NCBI RefSeq assembly: GCF_000379825.1
Contig: NZ_KB903814.1
Coordinates: 62,001-126,000, forward strand
Length of the DNA: 64,000 nt
Source: Longispora albida DSM 44784
GTDB lineage: Bacteria; Actinomycetota; Actinomycetes; Mycobacteriales; Micromonosporaceae
Direction: 5' to 3'
Shown: in pieces, positions 39,142 to 48,571 of the stretch
How positions within the stretch are numbered: the first letter of the stretch is position 1
How the letters are laid out: every line of letters begins with the position of its first letter
Notes under the pieces: generated by a model
Databases searched by the model: none
What the model saw: the letters and a program-made list of their open reading frames with translations, nothing else
What the model was told of the DNA's origin: nothing
Program-made: the position numbers and the translations under genes

Positions 39142-39591
39142 ATGAGCAACGACGTGAGGCGGGCCGCAGTGGCCGCGCTGGTCAGGCTTGGAAGAAGCCA
39201 CTACTACCACGACAGGGCGGACGCGGGGCGCAGCCTGGCCAGCTTCGCTGAGATGCCCGAGGCACGGGCGGCGTTGCTGGGCCTCGTGCTCGATGCCGGT
39301 GACACGTTCGTCACCCGCGCGACCGCAGAGGCGCTGCTGCGGCGTCAGGACTCAGCCGGGCTCGCCGTGGTCGCCTCGGCGCTCGCCGTCGCCGATCCCA
39401 ACCACGCCGATTGGATCCACACCGCAGTGGACGATGTATTCGGGGTATTAGCCAGCGAACGGGACGCCGCCGTACGGGAGTGCCAGGCGCTGGGGCGAGA
39501 CGCCGATGAGCAAATGCGCCGCGGCGTGCACGAGCTGACCGCCAGACTCACCAGAATCAACCCGATCCTGTACCCAGATTCGGCTGACTAG
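39142..39591 (+). CDS. Hypothetical HEAT-like helical protein
   Basis: 149 aa, mostly helical. SFAEMPEARAALLGLVLDAG and FVTRATAEALLRRQDSAGLA suggest HEAT-like repeats. No signal peptide or catalytic motif. Short helical proteins of this type are common in actinobacterial genomes. Confidence 0.65.
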   Translation: MSNDVRRAAVAALVRLGRSHYYHDRADAGRSLASFAEMPEARAALLGLVLDAGDTFVTRATAEALLRRQDSAGLAVVASALAVADPNHADWIHTAVDDVFGVLASERDAAVRECQALGRDADEQMRRGVHELTARLTRINPILYPDSAD

Positions 39592-39714
39592 GCATCGGCC
39601 CTGTGCTGCGTGCCCTCGGTGTCCTGCCGATCTTCGCCGGGCCTTGGCGGCCTCGTGCCGGGCCTTGCGGCGCGGGACCGCCAGGAACGTGACGGCCGCC
39701 GTTACGATGCCCGC

Positions 39715-40566
39715 ATGCGTCGTGCCTGGCTGCCTGCCCTGGCTGGCCTGGCCGTGGCAGCCGCCCTGGCCGGTGCCGCGTGGTTCGCGCTGGACACGCC
39801 GGTGGAGCCCGCCCCGGCGCCGTCGTCTGCCGCCGCAAGCCCCGAGCCGGGTGCCGGTGCCAGCCCGGGCGCGGAACCGCACTCGGTACTCCCGCCGTCT
39901 GCCTCCCTGCCGGTGATCGACTACTACAAGGTGCCCGAAGGCTTCCCAGCCGACCCCGCGCCGGCCAGCCTCGCGCGGCTCAAGGAGGGCCTGCACCCCA
40001 ACACCAGAATCGGCGTGTACGACGCCCCGGGTGGCCGGCCGCTCGCCTTCCTCGCCCCGGACATCCTCACTGTGCCGATCACGATGCCGATCGCCGCCGA
40101 AGACCGCGGCTGGGTGGCGGTACTGCTGCCCTCGGTGAACCGGACGATCGGCTGGACCCCGCCCGGCGACTGGGCCAGGGTACCGCTGCGCGACCAGCTC
40201 GTCGTGCGGCGCGGCGCGCACACCCTGACCTGGTTCCGTGACGACGTCGAGCAGAAGACCTGGCCTGTGACGCTGGGCGTGGCGGCCACGCCGACCCCGC
40301 TGGGCCGGACGTTCGTGCTCGGCCGCTCCCGGCTACGCGGCGAGGTGTACGCCGACACCGACGTGTGGGCACTCGGGTCCGTGCCAGACGATCCGATGTC
40401 CGTCCCCGAGGGACTGCGGGGCGCGCACACCGGCATCCACACCTGGCACAACGACTGGGCACTCGGCACAGACGACTCCGACGGCTGCATCCGGCTGACC
40501 AAGTCCGGACAGGAACAACTCCTCGCCGAGATCGCACCCGGCACGCCGGTCGTGGTCGTCGACTAG
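39715..40566 (+). CDS. Secreted L,D-transpeptidase (YkuD)
   Basis: 283 aa. N-terminal membrane/signal helix (WLPALAGLAVAAALAGAAWF), a Pro/Ala-rich linker, then a YkuD domain with GIHTWHN and SDGCIRL holding the catalytic His and Cys. Makes 3-3 peptidoglycan cross-links. ATG 39715 (MRRAWLP) begins the signal directly. Confidence 0.88.
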   Translation: MRRAWLPALAGLAVAAALAGAAWFALDTPVEPAPAPSSAAASPEPGAGASPGAEPHSVLPPSASLPVIDYYKVPEGFPADPAPASLARLKEGLHPNTRIGVYDAPGGRPLAFLAPDILTVPITMPIAAEDRGWVAVLLPSVNRTIGWTPPGDWARVPLRDQLVVRRGAHTLTWFRDDVEQKTWPVTLGVAATPTPLGRTFVLGRSRLRGEVYADTDVWALGSVPDDPMSVPEGLRGAHTGIHTWHNDWALGTDDSDGCIRLTKSGQEQLLAEIAPGTPVVVVD

Positions 40567-40775
40567 ACCAGCTTGCCCTCAGCTACCAGCCATACAGCAC
40601 TCTCCCCGAGCAGAACCCACTTGGGAAGACCCGTACCTGGCAGGCCCCTGTTGCCCGTCAGGCCAGGACGGCGCCTCACGTCAGGACCATTTCTCCCCAC
40701 CACGAACACCCGGCCAGCCCGGGTAGCGGCGCACGGGATGCATCAGCGCACAGAAGAGATCGAAACGGAGGGCCT

Positions 40776-41023
40776 AGGCGGGGAGTTCGAGGGCCTGCCA
40801 GAGGTACCAGCTCGCGACCGTCCGGTACGGCTTCCAGCGCTCGCCCCGCTTCGCGACATCCTCCTTGGACGGCAGCTCCTTCGTGCGGAAGGCGAGCATG
40901 AAGCCCTTGCGGATACCGTAGTCGTCGAGCGGGAGCACGTCGGGGCGGCCGAGGCGGAACATGAGGAACATCTGCGCCGAGCTCGGGCAGCAGGCCCTCG
41001 TCGGCCCGCCGGGCGAGGTCGCG
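40776..41023 (-). pseudogene. Truncated, internally deleted copy of DNA glycosylase gene
   Basis: 248 bp nearly identical (2 substitutions seen) to 46031-46352 of the intact glycosylase gene but lacking 74 bp between two GCGCCG direct repeats, which shifts the frame. It covers the gene's 3' part only, and homology stops at 41023. Marks one side of the 41-46 kb block. The remaining part of the 40567-41130 gap holds only the hairpin at 41078-41125. Confidence 0.85.
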
Positions 41024-41077
41024 GCTACGCCTGGCTGAGGCCGTACGCTGCGGATGCCCTACGGCACCTGATGGGAA

Positions 41078-41125
41078 GTGCCCCGTTCCGGGGGATTGGG
41101 GAGCGAATCCCCCGGAACGGGGCAC
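41078..41125 (-). terminator. Strong 20-bp stem terminator
   Basis: Perfect 20-bp inverted repeat (41078-41097 and 41106-41125) with an 8-nt loop, 5 bp beyond the stop of the large secreted-protein gene. Confidence 0.85.
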
Positions 41126-41130
41126 AGCTG

Positions 41131-44100
41131 TTAGCTGGCGGGGAGACCCTGGGTGACCAGCACCTCATCGATCGCGCCGTACCAGCGGTCCGCCGGGCCG
41201 GGCGTCCCGCCGGGCTGTGTGAACCATGCCCCGCCGATCAGGAACTGCCCGTTGGCGTCCCAGCCAGGGGTGGCCTTCGTGGCCGTGGTCGCCGGGCCGT
41301 CGTTCACCGACAGGCTCAGCTCCCGGGTCACCCCGTTGTAGGAGGCGGTGAGCTTCACCCACGTGCCGAGGTCCGCAGCCGAGATCGGCGTGGCCGACTT
41401 GGCGTGCACGAACGGGGACGTGCCCTGGTCGGTGTCAGCCTCCCGCATGGAGAACGACCAGTGCGGCACCCCGTCGAACACCCGGTAACCGAGGTAGAAG
41501 CCGGACACGTAGGTACCGCTCTGGGAGATCGCCGTCCGGTTGCCCGTTGGCAGGGTCGTGCCGTCGAGCCTGACCCAGGTGGTCACCGTGTACGACTGGC
41601 TGGTGCGCAGTACCTGCCCGGTCTGGGCATGGCCGGTGCGGTCGAACAACGCGCCCACCCCGACCTTGCCCGCCCCGGAGGCCGGGATGCTCGTACCCCC
41701 GGTGAAGCTCAGGTCATGCCCGTAACCGGAGGAGTCGTACGCGGCCGGGTCGGCACACGGCCCGCAGGGACCGTCGAAGTTGTACCCCGCCACCTTGGTC
41801 TGGCCGCCCAGCATGGTGGTGATCTCGGCGGGGGTGATCGCCCGGTCCCAGGCCCGCACGTCACGGATCTCGCCCACGAAGTACTCGCTGGGGTTGTTCC
41901 ACTTGCTCCGGCCGATGGTGAGTGGCCCGGTGGCCCGCCACGGCACGGACGGCGCGGCGGCCGAACCGGCCAGCTTGCCGTTCACGTACAGGTGGATCTT
42001 CGCAGTGGCCGGGTCGTGCACGCCCACCAGGTGTGTCCACAGGTTCGGCGTCCCGGCACCCGTCGCCAGCACCACTGTGCGGGTGGTGGTCCCCGAGTCG
42101 GACTGCGACATGGAGAACTCCCAGCAGCCACAGCCCTTGGCGAGCTGGAGCTTGAAGTTGTACATGCTCACAGTGCCGTCCTGGCTGACCACCGCACGCC
42201 CCGAACTGGTGCCCCAGTTGACCGTGTCGGTCACCCGGGCCCAGGCCGAGACGGAGAAGGCGCGGCTGGTGTCGAAGACGTAGGGCACCGAGGCGTACTG
42301 CCCGGAACCGTTGAGCTTCAGAGCCGTGTCACCGCCGACGATCGGCCCGTCCGCGCCGAGCGTCCCGCCGCTCAGGGTCGCGTTGAGGCTCGTGCTGTCC
42401 GACATCGCGTTGTCCAGGACGGTCTCGCCGCCGGCCTCGTTCAACAGCCACTGCGCGACCGCGGGCTGCGGGGCGCGCACCGTGAACTGGTGGATCGTCC
42501 GGGCCCTGCGGCCGGCGAGGTCGAAGGCATCCACGTACAGGGTGCGCGGCCCGGCCTCGGCCAGGGTGGGCGTCCAGTAGACCGTGACGCTGCCACCGGT
42601 GGCCGACGGGAAGACCTGCGTGTCCGGCGCGTCACGCCAGCCCCACTTGTAGTACGCCACATCCGGTGAGCTCTGGAAGGTGAACTTGCCGGTCCTGCCG
42701 ACCGAGCCACAGCCCTCCGGGGCACAACCGCTCGTCTTGTACACGTCGGCGTAGATCCCCGGCGCGGCCGGGTCCTCCAGGTCCACCTCGAACTCGCAGC
42801 TGTACACCAGCCCGCTGACCCCGCCACGGTAGTCGTTGGACTGCACGCGGAACTGGTACCGGCCCTGTGCCAGCGCCGGGAGGGTGATGTCCGCGTAGCC
42901 CCAGTTCGGGATGGAGTCCCGGTAGGTGCCACCCACATCGGTGTACCCGCTGCCGTTCCACTTCGCCCAGGCGAAGTGGACCTGGTGGTTGTCCGGGTCG
43001 TTGTTGTCACTGGCCCGGGCACGGATCGTCGGGGTCGCGGTACTCACGTACTGCTTCGCCCCGCCGGCCACGCAGCCCTTGCTGTCCACCTGGAGCTGGT
43101 CGGGGTTGTTGGGGATCGTGTTGTAGTCCACGGACAGCACGGGATTCGTGCGGAACCGCTTCCATTGGTTGAGGGTGCCCTCGTCGTGCGCGGCCAGGCC
43201 GAGCGTGACGTTGCCCCAGCCACTGCCCACGGCGTGCGCGACGATGTGCCCCACGCCGAACTCGATGTTCCCCGCGCCCTGGCAGCCTGCCTGCCCGTCG
43301 GAGCGCCGGTTGGCCGCGGTGCTCGCGGTCCATTCGCCGAACCAGTGGGGCTGGGCGTTCCAGCTCGTGTTGCCGTCGATGGCGCCGGTCAGCCAGACCT
43401 TGGCGTCCGAGGCGGGGTTGCAGGTCCAGGAGTGCCGCTGCTCGATGATGAACTTCGCGCCCTTGACCTGCCGTCCGGCCAGGAACCCGATGTCCATCCG
43501 GAACATCGACCTGATGAGGTACTGCTCCGAGTTGCAGGGGTAGGTGTCACAGGTACGGCCCACGCCTGCGGCGCCCTTGTCGGCGGCGTTCTGCATGAAC
43601 CCGCCGCCCTGCCAGAACTTGCTGTTGCGGGTGTCGGAGCGCGAGACGACGAGGGTCCAGGCGTTGTCCTGTACCTGCCCGGTCCACTCCGGGTCGATGT
43701 GCACCGGGTACCGGGTCGCCGGGTCGGTGAGCACCGCCTGGTCGGGGACGACAGTCAGCTCCCCGCCGGAGACACTGACCGGCATCGGGGTCTGCTTCGG
43801 GCCGCGCGACTCGCGTTCCTGCTGGGCCTCCTTGAACTCCGAGGCGCTGGCCGCCTTGGTCCGCGAGACCGGGGCCGGCCGGGTACCGGAGTCCCACATC
43901 AGCGGGGTAGCCGAAGTGAACACGGGCTTGCCCGCGCCGTCCTTGGCGACCAGGCCGCCGCCAGAGTCCGAAGTCGACACACCCTTGGCCTGGAGCCCGA
44001 ACCGGACCTTCTTCAGCGCCGGATGGGCCGCGGACTGCTGGTCCTTGACGATCAGAACCTCGGAGAAGCCCAGGGCCTTGGCCGTCACCTTCAGGTCAAC

Positions 44101-44604
44101 GCCCGGCAGTACCTCGGGATAGGTGGCGCTGTCGCCGGACAGTACCGGGGCGGGCAGCGCGCCGTGCGGCCAGGAGATCGACACCTCCCGGCCCTGCTGG
44201 TCGGCCAGGGTGGCCAGTGGCCCGGTACCGCCGCCGGAGAAGGTCACCGGTAGCGCCCCCACCGCTGGGCGCACCAGGCCGTCCGTGCCGGGCTTGAGGG
44301 TGGTGTCGATCGCCGCCCAGCCGCCCGGTACCCGGCCCCACCGGGGCTCGACGGACTGCTCCAGTGTGAAGTCACCGGAGGGCTGGGCGAAGACCTGGGC
44401 GTTCTCGGTACGCGCCGACTGCACCTCGATCCGCTTGCCGCACTGCCTGGCCAGCTGTACGGCCGCCTGGTGGTCGCTCGCCGCCTCGGGCAGGCAGGGC
44501 TGGGCGGGGGCCGCGCCGGCCGGGCTGGTGGCCAGGGCGATCGGGGTGAGGCCGCCACTGAGGATCGCGGCCATGAGTAACAGGGGTGTTCTGAGGCTGG
44601 ACAT
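41131..44604 (-). CDS. Large secreted LamG-domain protein
   Basis: 1157 aa. Signal peptide (MSSLRTPLLLMAAILSGGLT, cleavage near PAGAA), an N-terminal beta-rich region, a DNRLRE-type domain (DTYPCNSEQYLIRSMFRMDI region), an Ig-like region and two C-terminal LamG/concanavalin domains starting near VAQWLLNEAGGETVLDNAMS and VAGYNFDGPCGPCADPAAYD. Such proteins occur in actinobacteria next to polymorphic-toxin or wall loci, but no toxin is encoded here. The neighbour at 44686-45681 shares the DNRLRE type. Lies inside the block bounded by glycosylase copies and an IS remnant. Confidence 0.8.
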   Translation of the reverse strand: MSSLRTPLLLMAAILSGGLTPIALATSPAGAAPAQPCLPEAASDHQAAVQLARQCGKRIEVQSARTENAQVFAQPSGDFTLEQSVEPRWGRVPGGWAAIDTTLKPGTDGLVRPAVGALPVTFSGGGTGPLATLADQQGREVSISWPHGALPAPVLSGDSATYPEVLPGVDLKVTAKALGFSEVLIVKDQQSAAHPALKKVRFGLQAKGVSTSDSGGGLVAKDGAGKPVFTSATPLMWDSGTRPAPVSRTKAASASEFKEAQQERESRGPKQTPMPVSVSGGELTVVPDQAVLTDPATRYPVHIDPEWTGQVQDNAWTLVVSRSDTRNSKFWQGGGFMQNAADKGAAGVGRTCDTYPCNSEQYLIRSMFRMDIGFLAGRQVKGAKFIIEQRHSWTCNPASDAKVWLTGAIDGNTSWNAQPHWFGEWTASTAANRRSDGQAGCQGAGNIEFGVGHIVAHAVGSGWGNVTLGLAAHDEGTLNQWKRFRTNPVLSVDYNTIPNNPDQLQVDSKGCVAGGAKQYVSTATPTIRARASDNNDPDNHQVHFAWAKWNGSGYTDVGGTYRDSIPNWGYADITLPALAQGRYQFRVQSNDYRGGVSGLVYSCEFEVDLEDPAAPGIYADVYKTSGCAPEGCGSVGRTGKFTFQSSPDVAYYKWGWRDAPDTQVFPSATGGSVTVYWTPTLAEAGPRTLYVDAFDLAGRRARTIHQFTVRAPQPAVAQWLLNEAGGETVLDNAMSDSTSLNATLSGGTLGADGPIVGGDTALKLNGSGQYASVPYVFDTSRAFSVSAWARVTDTVNWGTSSGRAVVSQDGTVSMYNFKLQLAKGCGCWEFSMSQSDSGTTTRTVVLATGAGTPNLWTHLVGVHDPATAKIHLYVNGKLAGSAAAPSVPWRATGPLTIGRSKWNNPSEYFVGEIRDVRAWDRAITPAEITTMLGGQTKVAGYNFDGPCGPCADPAAYDSSGYGHDLSFTGGTSIPASGAGKVGVGALFDRTGHAQTGQVLRTSQSYTVTTWVRLDGTTLPTGNRTAISQSGTYVSGFYLGYRVFDGVPHWSFSMREADTDQGTSPFVHAKSATPISAADLGTWVKLTASYNGVTRELSLSVNDGPATTATKATPGWDANGQFLIGGAWFTQPGGTPGPADRWYGAIDEVLVTQGLPAS

Positions 44605-44634
44605 GGTTCATCCCATCCGGGAGGGGGAGATGGA

Positions 44635-44666
44635 CCGGCCCGGTTGGCGCGCGCCAACCGGGCCGG
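44635..44666. terminator. Perfect 32-bp GC-rich palindrome between the two secreted-protein genes
   Basis: Two 16-bp arms (44635-44650 and 44651-44666) are exact reverse complements. It lies 19 bp after the 331-aa gene and 30 bp before the 1157-aa gene, so it is probably an intergenic terminator or attenuator. Confidence 0.65.
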
Positions 44667-44685
44667 GGACTTGCAGGGAAGGCTG

Positions 44686-45681
44686 CTACGCCTCGAACTC
44701 GCAGGGGAGGCTCACCAGGCCGCTGAAGCCGGTGCTGTCGGAGCTGAAGGCGAAGAACCGGTAGATCCCGCCCGGCTCCAGGCCGCCGATCCCGGCCTGG
44801 CCGAAGGTGTTGTGCGCGACGCCGTCCACGCCGGTCACACCCTGGGAGACGAAGGCGGAGCCGTTCCACTTCTCGTAGCTGAAGTTCAGCCGGGCCGTGG
44901 TGCCGCCCGTGCGGGTCAGCGCCATGAAGGTCGCCGTGGTGTCGGCGATGACCGGCCGGGCCGGGCCGCTGGCGCAGCCCTCACCGTTGACGGAGATCTG
45001 GATCGGCGCTTCGAGCCTGGAGTACTCGACCACCAGCTTCGCCGTGGACGGGTCGAACCGCCGCCAGCCGGCCAGCGAGCCCTCGTCGGCGGCCTTCATG
45101 CCCAGGGCGATGCTGGCCTGCCCGGCGTTCGCGGTCTGCTGAAGCGCGCCGGTCACGTCGAACTGGACAATCCTTGACATGCCGGGGCTTCCGCACATGC
45201 CGCTGGTGTTGGAACTGCCCGGGCTCTGGCTGCCGAGCTTGGCATTCCAGAGCGGCTGGGTGCCCCAGGTGGTACCCGGGTTGATGAGGCCGGTATTCCA
45301 GAGCTCGACCGGGACGGTGGGCGAGCAGGACCAGGTGTACGTCTGCGTAATCACGAACCTGGCGTTGATGATCCGGCTGCCGGCGTAGGGCGCGGCGTCC
45401 ATCGTGAACAGTGACCGCGTGATCTCCGTGCCGTTTGTGGTGATCCGGCCGGTCACTGCGGACTTGGCGGGGTCGCCGGCGTAGCCCTGGTTGTAGTAGG
45501 ACGTCGAGGCGTAGAGGCTGCTGACCACGGTCCAGTTGGTCTTACCGGATTCCTGGACGGCGGCGCTGGCCGGTGATCCGCCGAGGGCGAGCCCGCCGAG
45601 AACGGTGGCTGCGGTCAGGGCGACAGCCCGACGGAGCAGGCCGGAAAAAGGGCGCACTTCGCCCCTGGATCGAATATTCAT
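44686..45681 (-). CDS. Secreted DNRLRE-domain protein
   Basis: 331 aa with signal peptide (FSGLLRRAVALTAATVLGGL, cleavage near PASAA) and a DNRLRE-like beta-sandwich (EITRSLFTMDAAPYAGSRII, VITQTYTWSCSPTVPVELWN), similar in type to the middle of the 1157-aa neighbour. ATG 45681 follows a GGGGGC ribosome site; the frame remains open upstream without signal character. Function unknown, probably surface or extracellular. Confidence 0.75.
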   Translation of the reverse strand: MNIRSRGEVRPFSGLLRRAVALTAATVLGGLALGGSPASAAVQESGKTNWTVVSSLYASTSYYNQGYAGDPAKSAVTGRITTNGTEITRSLFTMDAAPYAGSRIINARFVITQTYTWSCSPTVPVELWNTGLINPGTTWGTQPLWNAKLGSQSPGSSNTSGMCGSPGMSRIVQFDVTGALQQTANAGQASIALGMKAADEGSLAGWRRFDPSTAKLVVEYSRLEAPIQISVNGEGCASGPARPVIADTTATFMALTRTGGTTARLNFSYEKWNGSAFVSQGVTGVDGVAHNTFGQAGIGGLEPGGIYRFFAFSSDSTGFSGLVSLPCEFEA

Positions 45682-45795
45682 GAAAGCCCCCGTGGCTGAT
45701 AGAAATCGACGGGGGCAGTCAATAGGTTCACGGGGCCCGGCGTCAAGCCCCCTTCGGCTCGGCCCCCAGTGGAGCGTCCAGAGTGGACCCATTTC

Positions 45796-46010
45796 ATGAC
45801 CGCACGCCGCGCGTACCCGTCCGATCTGTCCGACGCTCGCTGGGCGCTGATCCAGCCGGCACTGACCGCCTGGCGGAAGGCCCGGCTTGACCGGCGGCCC
45901 ACGGGTTCCCGAACCACCGCACGGTCTACGGCTACTATGCCGCCTGGCGCGACGAGGGCATCTTCGCCCAGCTCAACTACGACCTGACCGCGAGAGATCG
46001 GAGACGGGGC
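45796..46010 (+). mobile_element. IS5-type transposase remnant
   Basis: From ATG 45796 the frame reads RRAYPSDLSDARWALIQPAL, the usual N-terminus of IS5-family transposases. After about 35 codons it breaks, and another frame continues with FPNHRTVYGYYAAWRDEGIF and AQLNYDLTARDR, a region normally about 30-40 codons further on. The rest is missing; homology ends 20 bp before the glycosylase repeat. A decayed insertion sequence at the edge of the 41-46 kb block. The remainder of the 45682-46028 gap shows nothing else. Confidence 0.7.
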
Positions 46011-46028
46011 GTCGGCTGCGCCGGAAGC

Positions 46029-46667
46029 TCAGGCGGGGAGTTCGAGGGCCTGCCAGAGGTACCAGCTCGCGACCGTCCGGTACGGCTTCCAGCGCTCGCC
46101 CCGCTTCGCGACATCCTCCTTGGACGGCAGTTCCTTCGTGCGGAAGGCGAGCATAAAGCCCTTGCGGATACCGTAGTCGTCGAGCGGGAGCACGTCGGGG
46201 CGGCCGAGGCGGAACATGAGGAACATCTGCGCCGTCCACGGGCCGATGCCCCGGACCTCGGTCAGCGCCTTGAGGACCTCGTCGTCGGAACAGGAGCCGA
46301 TGGCGCCGAGCTCGGGCAGCAGGCCCTCGTCGGCCCGCCGGGCGAGGTCGCGCAGCGACAGGACCTTCGCGCGCGACAGCCCGGCCCCGCGCAGCTGCTC
46401 GTCGGAGGAGCCGAGGATCTGCTCGGGAAGCGGGCAGGACTCGCCCGGCGGGAAGAGTGCGCACACCCGGCCGAAGATGGTCGCGGCGGCTTTCCCGCTG
46501 AGCTGCTGGTAGACGACGGCCTCGGCGAGCATCGCGAAGACGCTGGGCGCCGGGCTGATCGGCAGGGCGAACTCGCCTGCCCGGGCGATCAGCTTGCCGA
46601 GCTGGGCGTCCTTGGCCGTCAGGTACGCCACGGCCTCGGCGGGATCAAAGCTGTACGTCATGGTCAC
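46029..46667 (-). CDS. DNA-3-methyladenine glycosylase (HhH-GPD)
   Basis: 212-aa base-excision repair glycosylase. The helix-hairpin-helix GPWTAQMFLMF region and LPLDDYG with the catalytic Asp fit the HhH-GPD superfamily (AlkA-like, minimal form). Its last 322 bp (46031-46352) are duplicated at 40776-41023. The intact copy lies immediately next to the IS remnant. Confidence 0.88.
   Translation of the reverse strand: MTMTYSFDPAEAVAYLTAKDAQLGKLIARAGEFALPISPAPSVFAMLAEAVVYQQLSGKAAATIFGRVCALFPPGESCPLPEQILGSSDEQLRGAGLSRAKVLSLRDLARRADEGLLPELGAIGSCSDDEVLKALTEVRGIGPWTAQMFLMFRLGRPDVLPLDDYGIRKGFMLAFRTKELPSKEDVAKRGERWKPYRTVASWYLWQALELPA
46031..46352. repeat. Duplicated segment, intact copy
   Basis: Partner of 40776-41023. 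The 74 bp missing from that copy are 46229-46302 (or equivalent), bounded here by GCGCCG at 46229 and 46303. The copies are 5.3 kb apart and in the same orientation. Confidence 0.88.
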
Positions 46668-46724
46668 AGGCTCTCAGCCCCGCGCGCCCCGGCGAGGCGG
46701 GACGCGCGGGGCGGAAGTGCGGTC

Positions 46725-47060
46725 TCAGCCCTCGCAGACGCAGAACTGGTTGCCGTCCGGGTCGGCCAGGACGGTCCAGCCGTCGTGTGCCTTGACCTCG
46801 GTGGCGCCCAGGCCCTTGAGCCGGGCGATCTCGCCGGGGAGGTCGGGGGTGAACAGGTCGAGGTGCAGGCGGTTCTTGCCCTGCTTGCCCTCGGGGACGA
46901 CGAGCAGGGACAGGCCGACGCCGTTGCTCTCCGGGTCCTCGAGGTAGGTGGAGTCGTCACCGGAAGAGGAGACCTTGTACCCGGTGACGTTCTGCCAGAA
47001 CGCGACCGAGCGGCCGAGGTCGTTGGTGTCGATGCCGATGTTGCCGATGCGGATGCCCAC
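46725..47060 (-). CDS. VOC-family (glyoxalase/bleomycin-resistance) protein
   Basis: 111 aa from GTG 47060, with AGGAGG upstream. The beta-alpha-beta-beta-beta halves and a late E/H pattern (IRIGNIGIDTNDLGRSVAFW, LADPDGNQFCVCEG) are those of vicinal-oxygen-chelate proteins. Substrate unknown; could be a self-protection or small-molecule binding protein for the adjacent cluster. Confidence 0.8.
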   Translation of the reverse strand: MGIRIGNIGIDTNDLGRSVAFWQNVTGYKVSSSGDDSTYLEDPESNGVGLSLLVVPEGKQGKNRLHLDLFTPDLPGEIARLKGLGATEVKAHDGWTVLADPDGNQFCVCEG

Positions 47061-47103
47061 CGCTGGTCCTCCTTGGCTGTTACCTGCGTTACACGAACAC
47101 TAC

Positions 47104-47125
47104 TGACCATAACCGGTCATAGTCA
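47104..47125. promoter_or_regulatory. Imperfect 22-bp palindrome upstream of VOC gene
   Basis: TGAC(C/T)AT(A/G)ACCGGT-centred dyad, 44 bp upstream of the VOC start and overlapping the permease stop. Looks like a dimeric repressor site; no cognate regulator gene is adjacent. Confidence 0.35.
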
Positions 47126-48571
47126 ATTACTGGTTACCGGGGCCTCGGCGGCAGCGAGCGCGCTGTACCGGGCCGGGCGGGCCGACCGCAGCCACCACGC
47201 GTACCCGAGCCCGGCGGCGAGCGCCACCACGTACAGCCACGGCGTCAGGTTGACGATCGCCGAGTCCGTACCCGTGACGACGGAGAAGTTGCTGATCAGC
47301 AGGACAGTCGCGCCGATCAGGCCAGCCAGCGCCAGGAGCGGGGCGAGCACGGTCCGCCACCAGTGCCGGTCGGGGTGGCCGCGGAAGAACCCGATCACCG
47401 ACAGCGCGGCGCCAGCCTGGAGCAGGACGATGCCGAGCGTGCCGAGCCCGAGCATCGTGGTCGCCAGGTTGGTGTACGGGTGCAGCCCAGCAGCCCAGAA
47501 CACGGCGCACACGGCCACGGTGACCGAGACCTGCACCATGCTGGCCCGGTGTGGCGCGTTGTGCCTGGGGTGCAGCGAGCCGAGCCACGGCGGGAGCACG
47601 CGTTCGCGGCCGAGCGCGTACATGTACCGGTTGGCGGCGTTGTGCAGCGCGAGCATCGACCCGAACAGGCTGAGGCACAGGAGGACCTGCATGACGGTCG
47701 TGGCCGCCGACCCGAGGAACTCGTCGCCGAGGTGGAAGAACAGGTCACCGAGTTCCCTCGCTGACCGCTCCTGGAGTGCGCCGGTACCGACCGCGCCGAC
47801 GGCGGCCCAGCTCACGAGGAGGTAGAAGCCGGAGATGAGGACGACGGAGGCGTATGTCGCCAGCGGTACCGTCCGATGTGGACTTCTTGTTTCCTCGCCG
47901 TAGAGCGCGGCAGACTCGAAGCCCACATAGGACACCAGAGCGAACATCAGCGCGACACCCAGGCCGGGGCCCGCGACGGTGCCAGGGTTCATGGCGGCGG
48001 CCGGGAAGGTCGCAGCCCCCTTGTCCAGGAAGACGGCGGCGACCAGAGCCAGCAGGATCCCGGTCTCGGCGATCATCACGACGGCCAGCAGCCGCGCGCT
48101 GAGATCGATCTGCCGGTAGCCGAGGACGGCCATCAGGGCGATGCCGAGTGCCGACCAGAGCTGCCAGGGCAGGTCGAGGCCGTGCGAGGCGGCGACGAGG
48201 TGCACGAAGTAGCCGAGTGCCCCGGCCAGGCCGACGGTGATGGCGTTGTAGGCCAGGACGGCGACCAGGCCGCCGGACAGCGCCGGGGCGCGGCCGAGGC
48301 CACGCGCGATGTAGGTGTAGAAGCCGCCGGTGTTGACGATCCGGCGGCTCATCGCGGCGTAGCCGACGGAGAAGCAGAGCAGCGTCAGCCCGGCCAGGAC
48401 GAACGTCGCCGGGACGCCGGCCCCGTTGCCGATCGCGAAGGCCAGCGGCACGGTACCGACCATCGCGGCCAGCGGCGCGGCAGCGGCCACGACCAGGAAG
48501 ACGACCTTGGGGGCGGTGAGGGCCGGGCGCCGCGCGTGCTGCGCGGCGGCCGGCCGGGTGGTGGCGGTCAT
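47123..48571 (-). CDS. APC-superfamily amino-acid permease
   Basis: 482 aa with about 12 membrane helices and the family's N-terminal TAPKVVFLVVAAAAPLAAMV and VGFESAALYGEE segments. ATG 48571 overlaps the diiron gene's stop by one base. Last gene of the 51808-to-47123 operon, so it may import the amino-acid precursor or export the product. Confidence 0.87.
   Translation of the reverse strand: MTATTRPAAAQHARRPALTAPKVVFLVVAAAAPLAAMVGTVPLAFAIGNGAGVPATFVLAGLTLLCFSVGYAAMSRRIVNTGGFYTYIARGLGRAPALSGGLVAVLAYNAITVGLAGALGYFVHLVAASHGLDLPWQLWSALGIALMAVLGYRQIDLSARLLAVVMIAETGILLALVAAVFLDKGAATFPAAAMNPGTVAGPGLGVALMFALVSYVGFESAALYGEETRSPHRTVPLATYASVVLISGFYLLVSWAAVGAVGTGALQERSARELGDLFFHLGDEFLGSAATTVMQVLLCLSLFGSMLALHNAANRYMYALGRERVLPPWLGSLHPRHNAPHRASMVQVSVTVAVCAVFWAAGLHPYTNLATTMLGLGTLGIVLLQAGAALSVIGFFRGHPDRHWWRTVLAPLLALAGLIGATVLLISNFSVVTGTDSAIVNLTPWLYVVALAAGLGYAWWLRSARPARYSALAAAEAPVTSN

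Noticed and set aside
40676-41125. Second functional DNA glycosylase gene
   Set aside because: The copy lacks the 5' half, carries a 74-bp frame-shifting deletion, and ends abruptly; it is a fragment.
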